Part shown: piece after piece, positions 33,346 to 42,221 of the stretch
Numbering within the stretch: position 1 is the first letter of the stretch
Layout of the letters: each line of letters begins with the position of its first letter
Assembly: GCF_000234355.1 (NCBI RefSeq)
Contig: NZ_AGQV01000010.1
Coordinates: 186,001 to 250,000, forward strand
Direction of reading: 5' to 3'
Length of the DNA: 64,000 nucleotides
Source of the DNA: Gluconobacter morbifer G707
GTDB lineage: Bacteria > Pseudomonadota > Alphaproteobacteria > Acetobacterales > Acetobacteraceae
The notes under the pieces: model-generated
The model's database searches: none
Told to the model about the DNA's origin: nothing
What the model saw: only the letters and a program-made list of their open reading frames with translations
Position numbers and translations under genes: made by a program

Positions 33346-35120
33346 GCCTGCACCATCGGACCGGGGTTTTTCAGATAGGTTGTCCGGATGTGATAGGCTG
33401 CCCAGTAGGCAAGCGCGGCAACCATGCCCGTTGGATTGTATCCCATTCCTTGGGGAAAGGCGCTTGCGCCGATCACGAAGACATTCGAAACGTCCCAGCT
33501 CTGCAGGTACCGGTTAACACAGCTTGTTTTCGGGTCCGTCCCCATGACGGCCCCTCCTCCCAGATGGGTTGTCTGATACCGGCGGGTATCGAAAATCTCA
33601 TTATCCTTCAGCATAGCAAGCGAATACCGGATGGCCCCCATGGCCTTCATGATGGGTTCGATTTTACCCACCACATACTGGTTCATGCGGATGTCATTGT
33701 CCTTCCAGGTAAATGTCATCCGGAGCAAAGGCTGTCCGTAAGCATTCTTGTAGGTCGGATCGAGATCAAGATAGACATCCCGATACGCCATGTTACTCCC
33801 GTGTGCATCGATCGTCAGGGAATGGCGATAGGTGTTGACCATCGCCTCCTTGTAACCCTCACCCCAAGTCGGAGCGGTACCACCTGGACCACCAATGGCA
33901 GCCGCGATCGGCTTTACACCTGCTTGGTTAACCCATACCGGAGATCCTCCGACGAATCCCAACGGCCCATGATCGAAATTCATGCTGTTGAAATCGTCGA
34001 TCGCCACACCAGCGCCACCAGCCCCTACGAAAAGACTGGTGTACTGCTTGGGAGAAAGCCACGCCCGCGAGGTTGTAATGGTCTGATAGACAAAATTGCG
34101 TCCGACCGTTCCCGTATTCTGCACCGGATCATAAGGCTGCCCAATGCCCGACAGCAGCATGAGATGGACATTGTGAAACTGGAAAGCACTGATGATGACC
34201 AGATCAGCGTCAATTTCGACCTGGCTGTTGGTCCGTATATCAAAATACGTCACACCAGTAGCTTTTTTCCCATCACTGTCCAGATTGACCTTCAGGACAT
34301 TGGCCTGCGTAATCAACGTGAATTTCGGATCCTGCCTCAGGGCTGGTAAGATATTCACATTGGGCGACGCCTTGGAATACATGTAGCAATCATACCCGCT
34401 GCAATACCCACAGAAGTTACATGGCCCCATCTGCACCCCATAGGGGTTCGTATATTGAGCGGACGCATTGGCCGCTGGCAGCGCATAGGGATGATAGCCG
34501 ACATTGGCAGCAGCCTTCCTGAACAGACTGGCGGAATAGACTTCCTTCATCGCCGGCAGTGGAAAGGCGCCAGAACGGTCAGGCGCGTAACGGTTTCCGT
34601 TCCCCACAATCTTACCATTGATCGTGTATGGTTCTCCTGACGTTCCGAATACCTTTTCTGCTTTATCGAAAAATGGCTCCAGTTCCTCGTAAGTCACACC
34701 ATAATCCTGAAGATTCATTCCTTCAGGAATAAAACTCTTACCATACCGGGCAACGACATTGGTTCTTAGTGCCAGATCATCAGGAGCAACCCGGAAATGT
34801 ACACCAGACCAGTGCAATCCGGCCCCGCCAACTCCTTCTCCGGGAAGAAACGCAGCCAGACGACGATAAGGTACCGCCTCCTGGTCTATCTTATTGCGGA
34901 TCGTGACCGTGGAGCGGGACATATTCTGGAAAAGGCGATGACGGATTGCCCCGCGGAGTTCATCAATTGAACTGGGATAATCACCTTCCACCGCGGTTGT
35001 CCGCTCTTCGCCACGCTCCAGCATAACCACTGACAGACCAGCTTCCGTCAACTCTTTCGCTAGGATCGAGCCAGCCCAACCTGCGCCAATAACGACAGCA
35101 TCAACTTTTTTCGCACACAT
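33342..35120 (-). CDS. GMC-type FAD large subunit, gluconate/2-ketogluconate dehydrogenase-like
   Basis: 592 residues. FAD-binding VVIGAGWAGSILAKELTEAG near residues 7-26, then GEGVGGAGLHWSG, and the GMC C-terminal region THLGGGAVMGTDP and GYNPTGMVAALAYW. A cysteine cluster C-x2-C-x2-C-x4-C (GPCNFCGYCSGYDC) near 250 matches the iron-sulfur site of this dehydrogenase class. There is no signal peptide; export probably depends on the Tat signal of the small subunit. The substrate (gluconate, 2-ketogluconate or another sugar acid) cannot be fixed by sequence alone. The ATG at 35120 has GAGGA 8 bases upstream; a GTG at 35147 is in frame. Confidence 0.9.
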   Translation of the reverse strand: MCAKKVDAVVIGAGWAGSILAKELTEAGLSVVMLERGEERTTAVEGDYPSSIDELRGAIRHRLFQNMSRSTVTIRNKIDQEAVPYRRLAAFLPGEGVGGAGLHWSGVHFRVAPDDLALRTNVVARYGKSFIPEGMNLQDYGVTYEELEPFFDKAEKVFGTSGEPYTINGKIVGNGNRYAPDRSGAFPLPAMKEVYSASLFRKAAANVGYHPYALPAANASAQYTNPYGVQMGPCNFCGYCSGYDCYMYSKASPNVNILPALRQDPKFTLITQANVLKVNLDSDGKKATGVTYFDIRTNSQVEIDADLVIISAFQFHNVHLMLLSGIGQPYDPVQNTGTVGRNFVYQTITTSRAWLSPKQYTSLFVGAGGAGVAIDDFNSMNFDHGPLGFVGGSPVWVNQAGVKPIAAAIGGPGGTAPTWGEGYKEAMVNTYRHSLTIDAHGSNMAYRDVYLDLDPTYKNAYGQPLLRMTFTWKDNDIRMNQYVVGKIEPIMKAMGAIRYSLAMLKDNEIFDTRRYQTTHLGGGAVMGTDPKTSCVNRYLQSWDVSNVFVIGASAFPQGMGYNPTGMVAALAYWAAYHIRTTYLKNPGPMVQA

Positions 35121-35133
35121 TACTTGATAATCC

Positions 35134-35832
35134 TCAGGCCGTCTCACCGGATATCGAAACAGGTCCGAAAGGATACGCTGCCCCTTTCTGATCTACCCAG
35201 TCCATGAAATCTGCCCGCGCACCGGGGAAGCCGAGAAGCGTCCACCCTGCGAGCTTTTTATTTCCGCCATAAAGAGGATCGGCGAAAACACCCTCTAGCG
35301 TGTTCTGGCGCAGTTGCTCGAAAAAGAGATGTGCCGGCACGGCACCCAGCATCATCTTGCCCTGTTCGAACGCCTTTAGAAGATTGACCTGCGCAGGTAC
35401 GTCCAGTTCGGCAAAACTCCGCCCCCCATGCCGAGCGGCGACATACGCATTCGCAGCGGCTATGGCCTGACGATACAGATCGCGCGGCGCAAGTGGTAAC
35501 TGATAGCCGAGATTGGCAGGCGCCTCACGGAACGGCCCCGACATGTACCACAACTCACCATGCCCATACGGAGTGTCCATCTGCCGATCAATGAACTCAG
35601 GCGCCCCCAAAACCGTTGCATCAGGACCATGAGCATCAGCAGGAAAGATTCGTGCACAGGCCACTTTCAGGAAACGCCATTCTTCAGACCGGAAATAACG
35701 CGGTCTGTAAGACAGACTATCCTCTGCATTCAAAGTATCAGCCCAGGACTGATGTCCCTTGTACATCCAGAACGATGCTGAACCGAGTAGAGCGGCAGTG
35801 AAATTACGCCGCGATGGAGACAGTATGCTCAT
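35134..35832 (-). CDS. Gluconate 2-dehydrogenase subunit 3 family small subunit
   Basis: 232 residues. Twin-arginine-type start SPSRRNFTAALLGSASFWM, then a helical domain of the Gluconate_2-dh3 family (FLKVACARIFPADAHGPD, YMSGPFREAPANLGYQLPL). In these complexes the small subunit carries the Tat signal that exports the folded FAD subunit and stabilises it. First gene of the operon; it ends 14 bases before the large-subunit ATG. Divergent from the LacI regulator, which is a likely controller. Confidence 0.9.
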   Translation of the reverse strand: MSILSPSRRNFTAALLGSASFWMYKGHQSWADTLNAEDSLSYRPRYFRSEEWRFLKVACARIFPADAHGPDATVLGAPEFIDRQMDTPYGHGELWYMSGPFREAPANLGYQLPLAPRDLYRQAIAAANAYVAARHGGRSFAELDVPAQVNLLKAFEQGKMMLGAVPAHLFFEQLRQNTLEGVFADPLYGGNKKLAGWTLLGFPGARADFMDWVDQKGAAYPFGPVSISGETA

Positions 35833-36097
35833 TTATTTTTCCATTCACAGGCAGTTCTGTTGAAGAAATGCAGGCAAAAGCTTGCGTCAGACACATTCCT
35901 GCCTCTTTCCAAGCAAGAATTATCTCATCATGCACTTGTAAAAAAATCGATCTCGCAGGCCATTCGCAAAGAACTACCTTTCCTCTTTGCGCCTCTAAAG
36001 AAGTATGAAATGCTTGGGCAACAGAAATCAGGTTTCTCGAACGGCCTGCTTTAAGATGATTACAATCTATTCCTATCGGTAAGGACAGTTGAACAGT

Positions 36098-37117
36098 ATG
36101 AGCAGGCGGCAGAAAACAGTAACTCTCAACTCCGTTGCAGTTGAAGCAGGGGTCTCGCGAGCTACTGCGTCTCTGGTTCTGCGAGAAAGTCCGCTTGTCT
36201 CTTCCGAAACTCGCAGCCGCGTCCTCGCCGCCATGGACACACTTGGATATATCTATAACCGGGGCGCCGCCAATCTTCGCGGACGTAAAAGCGGGACGAT
36301 CGGACTTGTCCTGTGCGATGTCGGCAATCCGTTCTACAGCAAGCTGATGCTCGGTATCGACGAAGTTATCGTTGACGCCAACGTCATTGCCGTTCTGGTC
36401 AACAGCGCCAACAATCCTGAAAGGCAATTCAGGCAGATCCGACAGTTGCGGGAACATGGTGTCGATGGCCTGATTATCTGTCCCGCGATCGGCACCCCCG
36501 ATACCCTTCTGGAAGAAACGGAGAAACTCAATCTTCCCTGCGTACAGGTACTGCGTCATGTCTCGCCCATAAAAGGCGATTATGTTGGTCCCGATTACGC
36601 GGAGGGAACCTCTCTTGCGGTCAAACACCTCATTAAGCACGGAAGAAAAAAGATCGTCTTCCTGGGAGGAGAGCCTGTCCATTCCGCAGCCCGTGAACGG
36701 CTTGAAGGTTTCAGAAAAACACTCAAGCGGCACAATCTGGAACACGATCTGATCATTCAGACCAATATCCAGGACCTTGCGGATTATGGAAACCTTCCAG
36801 ATCTTCTGGCATCCACCAACCCTCCGGATGCCGCCATCTGCTATAATGATATGATAGCTCAGTCTCTCATAGGCTATTTTCTGGCACACGGGAAAATGCC
36901 CGGTCGGGACTTTGCCATTATCGGAGCCGACAACATTCCGCAGGCGGCCACCTCTTTCCCACCTCTTACGACAATCGTAACGGACCCGGTCGGAGTGGGA
37001 CGCAATGCCGCACGACTTCTTTTGGATCGCATCAACGCTCCCAGCATAACCTCCACCCGCATCCTTGTTTCCGGACAACTGATGATACGGCAGAGCTGTG
37101 GCGGACCGATTTCCTGA
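36098..37117 (+). CDS. LacI family transcriptional regulator
   Basis: 339 residues. N-terminal helix-turn-helix TLNSVAVEAGVSRATASLVL with hinge NRGAANLRGRKSGTIGLV, then a periplasmic-binding-protein-like sensor domain (NPFYSKLMLGIDE, GVDGLIICPA, FLGGEPVHSAARERLEGF). The ligand is probably a sugar or sugar acid. It is divergent from the Gluconate_2-dh3/GMC/cytochrome operon with about 265 bases between starts, and convergent with the OprB gene, so it likely controls one or both. The ATG at 36098 is chosen over a TTG at 36089. Confidence 0.93.
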   Translation: MSRRQKTVTLNSVAVEAGVSRATASLVLRESPLVSSETRSRVLAAMDTLGYIYNRGAANLRGRKSGTIGLVLCDVGNPFYSKLMLGIDEVIVDANVIAVLVNSANNPERQFRQIRQLREHGVDGLIICPAIGTPDTLLEETEKLNLPCVQVLRHVSPIKGDYVGPDYAEGTSLAVKHLIKHGRKKIVFLGGEPVHSAARERLEGFRKTLKRHNLEHDLIIQTNIQDLADYGNLPDLLASTNPPDAAICYNDMIAQSLIGYFLAHGKMPGRDFAIIGADNIPQAATSFPPLTTIVTDPVGVGRNAARLLLDRINAPSITSTRILVSGQLMIRQSCGGPIS

Positions 37118-37256
37118 AAAATAAAGCATTCCTAACGAATCCTGCCTTATTTCTTCCGGCGTCTCGCACACAGACCTATAGGAAAACTTCAGGAGGTTTT
37201 CTCCCAAAGCGATTATCGGCCACGAAATCAACATAGCATCACTCCTATAGAACGAT

Positions 37257-38870
37257 CTAAAAGAAAGATACATAGGATTTGAAGCCGAGCATTGCCGAAT
37301 TTCTCAATCCTACCTGACCATTGGGATTCATATAATACTGGAAGTCCGGCCTAAAGGTGACGCCACGCATGACATATATGGAATAGTCGACTTCCAGAAC
37401 TTCAGCATTAGTCTGCACACCCGTCGCATGATTAGGCATTCCAGAATATTTCCCTGCCTTGACCATTGCCAGCGTTGTGTCTCGCGTTCCCGGGGCGATA
37501 CTTACATACGAAAATGCAACACCAAATGAATCTTGCGGCCGCCCAGGGATCAGACCCTGACTTATAAGAGCGCCGTATACTTCAAAATCACGCACTGCAG
37601 TATGTGGAGAGTTGTAGATATATCCTCCCATAAACGTCAGCCCGCTCGATTTCGGCCTGTGGGAATAGGCCATCAATTTTTGATCAAACATGAAATATGT
37701 CTGCCAGGAAGAATTTCGCATTAACTGCGTCCCACCATAAACATAATAGGATTGACCTATTGTGTTGTAATAATTATCCGGTCGGCGCACGTCATCATAA
37801 ACAAATCCCAGCTTATAATGCCCCGGCAGGTCATGATGGGCACCAAAATGAGGCTCCCACTGTGCTTCTACAGGAATTTCATACCCAACAATATTTGCTC
37901 CATTGAGTTTGAATCCAGTTCTATGCTCGGCATCCATATAAATCCCATTTTCAGCGAAATAAACACCTGCCTGAATATAGAGATCTTTCCTCGGGCGCCC
38001 TTTCATACGAAAGGCCCAGGTCGAGGCGGGATAACTCCCATAATATGTACTGTCTGCTGCGGCTTTGGGGCGACCACAAAAGGAATTGTTCTGGAAGCTG
38101 CAGAATATGGGACTGGAAGCAAAATCAGACATCTGAGACATACGCCCTCCTGCAATAAGCAAACGGCCGCCAAGCAGACTCTCTTCACCATATAGAGAAA
38201 CAAGATGAACAACGACATTTCCACCGCCGCCATAAATTTCAGAACTATGGGCAAGCCAGTCACCGAACATTCTGTTCGCAGTAGTACCGTATCTCCCTAC
38301 AGTCGTCATATGCGTCACGAACCCTTTGACATTAGCCAGATGCTCCCAGTCGATTGTTAAATTTGCTGAATACTGCCCAGCATTACTAGAACCACGCCGG
38401 TAATTTGTGTAATGGGGCCCTCGTGTAGGAGCCTGCAACGCGCCTGCGTATTCATTGGTATTATCGACATGAAAACCAATTCCGTGTTTTCGAAGCCACG
38501 TTGTCATTCCAAAGGGATCCTGAAAAATCGATGGTGGCCCTTCAGTAATTGGAGACATTCCCGTTCCAGGTGGCGTAAGGGGTGGCGCGGGATAGGGTGT
38601 AAAAAATCCTGGCGGGATGTCCGCCTGAGGGGGGGCATTCTGTTGAACCGAGTTTAGTGGTGTCGAAGCATTCTGCTGAGGACCAAGGGTTTGGGTTTGG
38701 GTTTGGGTTGGGGTTGGGGTTGGGGTTGGGGGCACCCCTTTCGCAAAAAGATCCGAGTCAAAACAAAGAAAAGATGTCAATAAAATAGAATATAATAATA
38801 TACACCTAAGATGTTTTCTTTTTTTACGACCTCCTCCTGAACATCTTTTTTGGACAAGATATTTTAACAT
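37257..38870 (-). CDS. OprB-family carbohydrate porin
   Basis: About 537 residues. A long positively charged start (KRCSGGGRKKRKHLRC) precedes the hydrophobic signal core (ILLYSILLTSFLCF). A low-complexity Pro/Thr/Gln/Asn linker follows (PTPTPTPTQTQTQT, encoded by hexamer repeats), then the beta-barrel: FGMTTWLRKHGIGFHVDNTN, many alternating strands, and a final aromatic residue (GFKSYVSFF), the outer-membrane sorting signal. OprB porins let sugars and polyols into the periplasm, where the dehydrogenases act. The ATG at 38870 (GGAACGGAA upstream) is preferred to 38894. Base composition is lower in GC than most neighbours. Confidence 0.88.
   Translation of the reverse strand: MLKYLVQKRCSGGGRKKRKHLRCILLYSILLTSFLCFDSDLFAKGVPPTPTPTPTQTQTQTLGPQQNASTPLNSVQQNAPPQADIPPGFFTPYPAPPLTPPGTGMSPITEGPPSIFQDPFGMTTWLRKHGIGFHVDNTNEYAGALQAPTRGPHYTNYRRGSSNAGQYSANLTIDWEHLANVKGFVTHMTTVGRYGTTANRMFGDWLAHSSEIYGGGGNVVVHLVSLYGEESLLGGRLLIAGGRMSQMSDFASSPIFCSFQNNSFCGRPKAAADSTYYGSYPASTWAFRMKGRPRKDLYIQAGVYFAENGIYMDAEHRTGFKLNGANIVGYEIPVEAQWEPHFGAHHDLPGHYKLGFVYDDVRRPDNYYNTIGQSYYVYGGTQLMRNSSWQTYFMFDQKLMAYSHRPKSSGLTFMGGYIYNSPHTAVRDFEVYGALISQGLIPGRPQDSFGVAFSYVSIAPGTRDTTLAMVKAGKYSGMPNHATGVQTNAEVLEVDYSIYVMRGVTFRPDFQYYMNPNGQVGLRNSAMLGFKSYVSFF
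38687..38732. repeat. Hexamer tandem repeat inside the porin gene
   Basis: Three copies of GGGTTT (38687-38704) followed by four copies of GGGTTG (38705-38728) and GGGG on the plus strand. On the coding (minus) strand they encode four Pro-Thr and three Gln-Thr pairs. Copy-number change would keep the frame but alter linker length. Confidence 0.92.
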
Positions 38871-38894
38871 TTCCGTTCCAATGAACATTCTCAT

Positions 38895-39275
38895 TTTTAG
38901 ACTCAGTACCAGTCCTTCTTAGATTGCGAATCATGGACTTAGTACTTCGGCTCGCTTTCAAGGAGCGGAATGCCACAGAAAATCTTCGCTTCCCAGACAA
39001 CGCCGCATCACGAAATCCGTGAAGTTCCTTTTTAAAAAATTTAAAATGGAAAAAATATTTTTAGATCGGTTTAAAAAATGCTTTTTCCATCGCGCCAAAA
39101 AATCATGGTTTTCCATTGGGATAAGATAAAATGTCCCAATTTTGTGAGGAAAAATCCCCTGCCATATTTTGAATTTTAAAAGGCTATTATCGCAATATTT
39201 CACAATATAGTGAATTAGAGCGATCTAGTTGAGCTTTTGTTTCCCGTGGCAAATGCCCTTCAGACGTTACGCAAT
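38895..39275. promoter_or_regulatory. AT-rich divergent promoter region with palindrome
   Basis: About 380 bases between the OprB gene (-) and the GlcG/HbpS-like gene (+), markedly A/T-rich from about 39,020 to 39,230. A small open frame on the minus strand (38958-39203) has no supporting features. At 39199-39214 TTCAC and GTGAA flank six bases (aatata), an inverted repeat of the size expected for a dimeric regulator, about 60 bases before the plus-strand gene. Both promoters must lie here. Confidence 0.5.
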
Positions 39276-39812
39276 ATGACCCGAAAGGTTAGCCACGTGC
39301 TGCGATTCAAGAATGTATCCGCAAAGACCAATCGTGGGCTTTTACGCAGAGTCGGCTGTGCAATGTTCCTCGGGACCATTTTCTTTCCCGGCTTGAGCCA
39401 GGCAGGGAATTCCTTTTCCGGGAACCTTTCGCTCAATCAGGCGCGCAATCTGGCACAAGTCGCTGAAAACCGAGCTGCATCTAACCATACCGCCATTGTC
39501 GTGACAGTGGTGGACGCATCCGGACAGATTCTTCTGACAGAACGCATGCCCGGGGCTCAGTTGGCCAGTCTTGAACTCTCAGAACGCAAAGCCATTAGCG
39601 CAATTTTCTACAAACGGCCCTCTTCCGCCTTCGAGACAGCTCTTGCAGGCGGAAAAATGGCAGTACTTGCCCTCCCCCACGCCATGCCGGCTGGCGGCGG
39701 TGTGCCCATCTTCCGTGATGGCCAACTTACAGGAGCCATAGGCGTAAGCGGCGGCAACAATACCCAGGACAGCGATGCAGCCAACACTGCTGTGAACGCC
39801 CTGAAATGGTGA
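39276..39812 (+). CDS. GlcG/HbpS-like (DUF336) exported protein
   Basis: About 178 residues. An N-terminal hydrophobic segment (VGCAMFLGTIFFPGLSQA) looks like a signal peptide after a basic start. The GlcG/HbpS fold covers LNQARNLAQVAENRAASNHT, IVVTVVDASGQILLTERM, and GGVPIFRDGQLTGAIGVSGG with the terminal DSDAANTAVNAL. Family members bind heme or degraded cofactors and often sit beside oxidoreductases. It is 73 bases upstream of the small subunit gene and probably starts its operon. The exact start is unsure: the open frame begins with a TTG at 39237. Confidence 0.82.
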   Translation: MTRKVSHVLRFKNVSAKTNRGLLRRVGCAMFLGTIFFPGLSQAGNSFSGNLSLNQARNLAQVAENRAASNHTAIVVTVVDASGQILLTERMPGAQLASLELSERKAISAIFYKRPSSAFETALAGGKMAVLALPHAMPAGGGVPIFRDGQLTGAIGVSGGNNTQDSDAANTAVNALKW

Positions 39813-39885
39813 ACAGACCGGAAAAGGAACGTTCCGTGACAAGATTGCACACTGTTTCATTTTCACCCGGCGAAGGATTTACGAT

Positions 39886-40560
39886 ATGAGCAGAAACAGC
39901 CTCTCATCATCTGAATGCCCCGTCCCAAAAACTGCACTGAGCCGCCGATCTCTCTTGTTCGGCACCATCATCGGAAGTGTTTCGGTGGCTGTGGGTAATT
40001 CTTTGCTTGGCAGCGATTGCGCACAGGCAGCGACACCATTTGATACGGCTTTCCTGCAGATTTCCGAGGCTATTACAGGCCGTACCAATCTGGATCCAGT
40101 GATCAGCAGCCGGTTATGCGCGGCGATGCAGGCGACCTTTCCCGGTTATGATGAGACGATCCGCAAACTCTCTTCACTCGTGTCATCAGGTGGCCAGCCT
40201 CAGGACATTCTTGATCGCTCGGGTGATCTGAGAAAGGCTGTACTGGCGCTTAATGCTGCCTGGTACACCGGCTCCGTGGAGGACAAAACGAATGCCCCCA
40301 TGGTCAGCTATTACAATGCCTTGATGTATCAACCCACAAAAGACGCTCTCCCGGTCCCGACTTATTGCTTCGCAAAGCCGGGGTGGTGGACTGAAGCGCC
40401 TCCTGCGCTCGACATTGCGCTTCACGCGCCTCTTCCCGCCACTCCGCCGGCTCCTGTTCCACAGGGCGTAGAAAGCAAGACACCTCCGCAAACGCCGCCG
40501 CTGAAAACCATCAAACCCGCCTCTCCCCCTTACATTCCTTCCCCACATCAGGAGCACTGA
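39886..40560 (+). CDS. Small subunit of FAD-dependent sorbitol/fructose dehydrogenase-type complex
   Basis: 224 residues. Twin-arginine-type signal (LSRRSLLFGTIIGSVSVAVG), then a helical domain of the FAD-SLDH small-subunit family (FLQISEAITGRTNLDP, LVSSGGQPQDILDRSGDL, ALNAAWYTGS, and the YCFAKPGWWTEAP end block). It should export and stabilise the FAD subunit encoded next. A tail of about 45 residues rich in proline (PATPPAPVPQGV, TPPQTPPLKTIKPASPP) is longer than I would expect for the family. The large-subunit start follows 2 bases after the stop. Confidence 0.88.
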   Translation: MSRNSLSSSECPVPKTALSRRSLLFGTIIGSVSVAVGNSLLGSDCAQAATPFDTAFLQISEAITGRTNLDPVISSRLCAAMQATFPGYDETIRKLSSLVSSGGQPQDILDRSGDLRKAVLALNAAWYTGSVEDKTNAPMVSYYNALMYQPTKDALPVPTYCFAKPGWWTEAPPALDIALHAPLPATPPAPVPQGVESKTPPQTPPLKTIKPASPPYIPSPHQEH

Positions 40561-40562
40561 CC

Positions 40563-42221
40563 GTGGCTAAACCAGAGTTTCTGTCTTCCGGTGATGTTTC
40601 TGCCGATGTCGTTGTCGTTGGTTCCGGCGTTGTAGGCGGCATGATTGCGAATGAACTGGCTACTGCCGGTCATTCCGTTGTCATTCTCGAAGCAGGTCTT
40701 CGCCTCAAACGCTCCCAGTACGTGGAAAACTGGCGAAACATGTCGTTTCACAACAGGCTCCACTCTGATTTCCAGGGTCTTTATCCGCAGTCCCCCCTGG
40801 CGCAGGCGCCCCTGTACTTTCCACCCAATGACTATGTCGGCCTCTCCGGCCCCAATGGCTCCGCTTTCAAGCAGGGTTATCTCCGGACCGTAGGAGGAAC
40901 AACCTGGCATTGGGCAGCATCCTGCTGGCGGCATCTTCCAAGCGATTTCGAAATGAAATCGCGTTACGGCGTAGGTCGTGACTGGGCCATTTCCTACAAT
41001 GACTTAGAGCCCTATTACTGCCGGGCAGAAGAGGAAATGGGAGTTTCCGGCCCCCACGACAAAAGCCTGCAATCTCCTCCTGAACGCAGCCGCCCCTATC
41101 CGCGGGATATGATTCCTTTCGGTTACGGTGATCGTCGCGTGGCAGAGATCGTCAATCCACACGGCTTTCATCTCGTTCCCATCCCACAGGGTCGGAGCAT
41201 GGAACCGTTCGGCGATCGTCCCGCATGCTGCGGCAATAATAACTGCCAGCCCATCTGCCCGATCGGCGCCATGTACAACGGCATCCAGCACATCGACAAA
41301 GCAGAAGCTCACGGCGCCGTGACCATTGCCGAAGCGGTGGTCTATCGCATCGATACTGACGAAAACAACCGTGTAACGGCAGTTCACTGGTACGATGCCC
41401 ACCGGCAATCCCATAAGGCTTCCGGGAAAACCTTCGTTCTGGCCTGCAACGGCATTGAAACCCCGCGCCTCCTGCTCCTTGCAGCCAACCACCGCAACCC
41501 GAACGGAATTGCCAATTCATCCGATCAGGTAGGCCGCAACATGATGGACCACTCGGGCGTCCACGCATCCTTCCTTGCCAATGAACCACTCTGGTTCGGA
41601 CGTGGACCTGCACAGAGCAGCTGTATCGTTGGTCCCCGTGACGGGGATTTCCGGCGTGAATACTCAGCTAGCAAGATGATTCTCAACAACATCAGCCGCG
41701 TCGCTCCGGCCACAGAACAGGCACTGAAGCTGGGTCTCGTAGGCAAGGATCTGGATAACGAAATCCGACGCCGCGCTGCCTGTGGTGTCGATCTGTCCAT
41801 CAGTCTCGAACCTCTGCCCGATCCCGACAACCGCCTTACCCTTAGCAAAACCCGTAAGGACCCGCTTGGACTGCCCTGCCCTGACATCCACTATGACGTA
41901 GGGGATTATGTGCGCAAAGGACTCGATGCGGTCAATACACAGGTCAAGACCATCGCCGGCCTGTTCGGCGGAACCGAGCTTCACATCACTACTGACTACA
42001 ACGCCAACAATCATATCATGGGCGGCACCATCATGGGCCACGACCCGAAGAATTCCGTGGTGGATGGAAATTGCCGGACGCATGACCACCCTAATCTGTG
42101 GCTGCCTGGTGGCGGGGCCATGCCTTCGGCAAGCGTCGTTAACACCACGCTCAGCATGGCGGCTCTCGGCCTGAAGGCCGCTGACTCCATCAAGAATGCC
42201 TTTGCACGGGGGCTTGCATGA
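40563..42221 (+). CDS. FAD large subunit, sorbitol/fructose dehydrogenase-type
   Basis: 552-residue GMC flavoprotein from a GTG start. FAD motif VVVGSGVVGGMIANELA near residues 17-33; VGGTTWHWAAS; iron-sulfur motif CCGNNNCQPICPIGAMYNG near 220-240 as in Gluconobacter fructose dehydrogenase, where it holds a [3Fe-4S] cluster; NMMDHSG; and the C-terminal NNHIMGGTIMGHDP with the catalytic His, then ASVVNTTLSMAAL. From remembered sequences it resembles fructose dehydrogenase and sorbitol dehydrogenase large subunits; fructose, sorbitol or another polyol is possible. No signal peptide. Stop overlaps the cytochrome start (ATGA). Confidence 0.92.
   Translation: MAKPEFLSSGDVSADVVVVGSGVVGGMIANELATAGHSVVILEAGLRLKRSQYVENWRNMSFHNRLHSDFQGLYPQSPLAQAPLYFPPNDYVGLSGPNGSAFKQGYLRTVGGTTWHWAASCWRHLPSDFEMKSRYGVGRDWAISYNDLEPYYCRAEEEMGVSGPHDKSLQSPPERSRPYPRDMIPFGYGDRRVAEIVNPHGFHLVPIPQGRSMEPFGDRPACCGNNNCQPICPIGAMYNGIQHIDKAEAHGAVTIAEAVVYRIDTDENNRVTAVHWYDAHRQSHKASGKTFVLACNGIETPRLLLLAANHRNPNGIANSSDQVGRNMMDHSGVHASFLANEPLWFGRGPAQSSCIVGPRDGDFRREYSASKMILNNISRVAPATEQALKLGLVGKDLDNEIRRRAACGVDLSISLEPLPDPDNRLTLSKTRKDPLGLPCPDIHYDVGDYVRKGLDAVNTQVKTIAGLFGGTELHITTDYNANNHIMGGTIMGHDPKNSVVDGNCRTHDHPNLWLPGGGAMPSASVVNTTLSMAALGLKAADSIKNAFARGLA

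Noticed and set aside
35804-37273. Minus-strand open frame of 489 codons over the LacI gene
   Set aside because: Antisense to a complete LacI regulator with helix-turn-helix and sensor motifs; spans the divergent promoter region.
38958-39203. 81-codon minus-strand frame in the OprB upstream region
   Set aside because: Very AT-rich composition explains its lysine, phenylalanine and asparagine bias; more likely promoter DNA.
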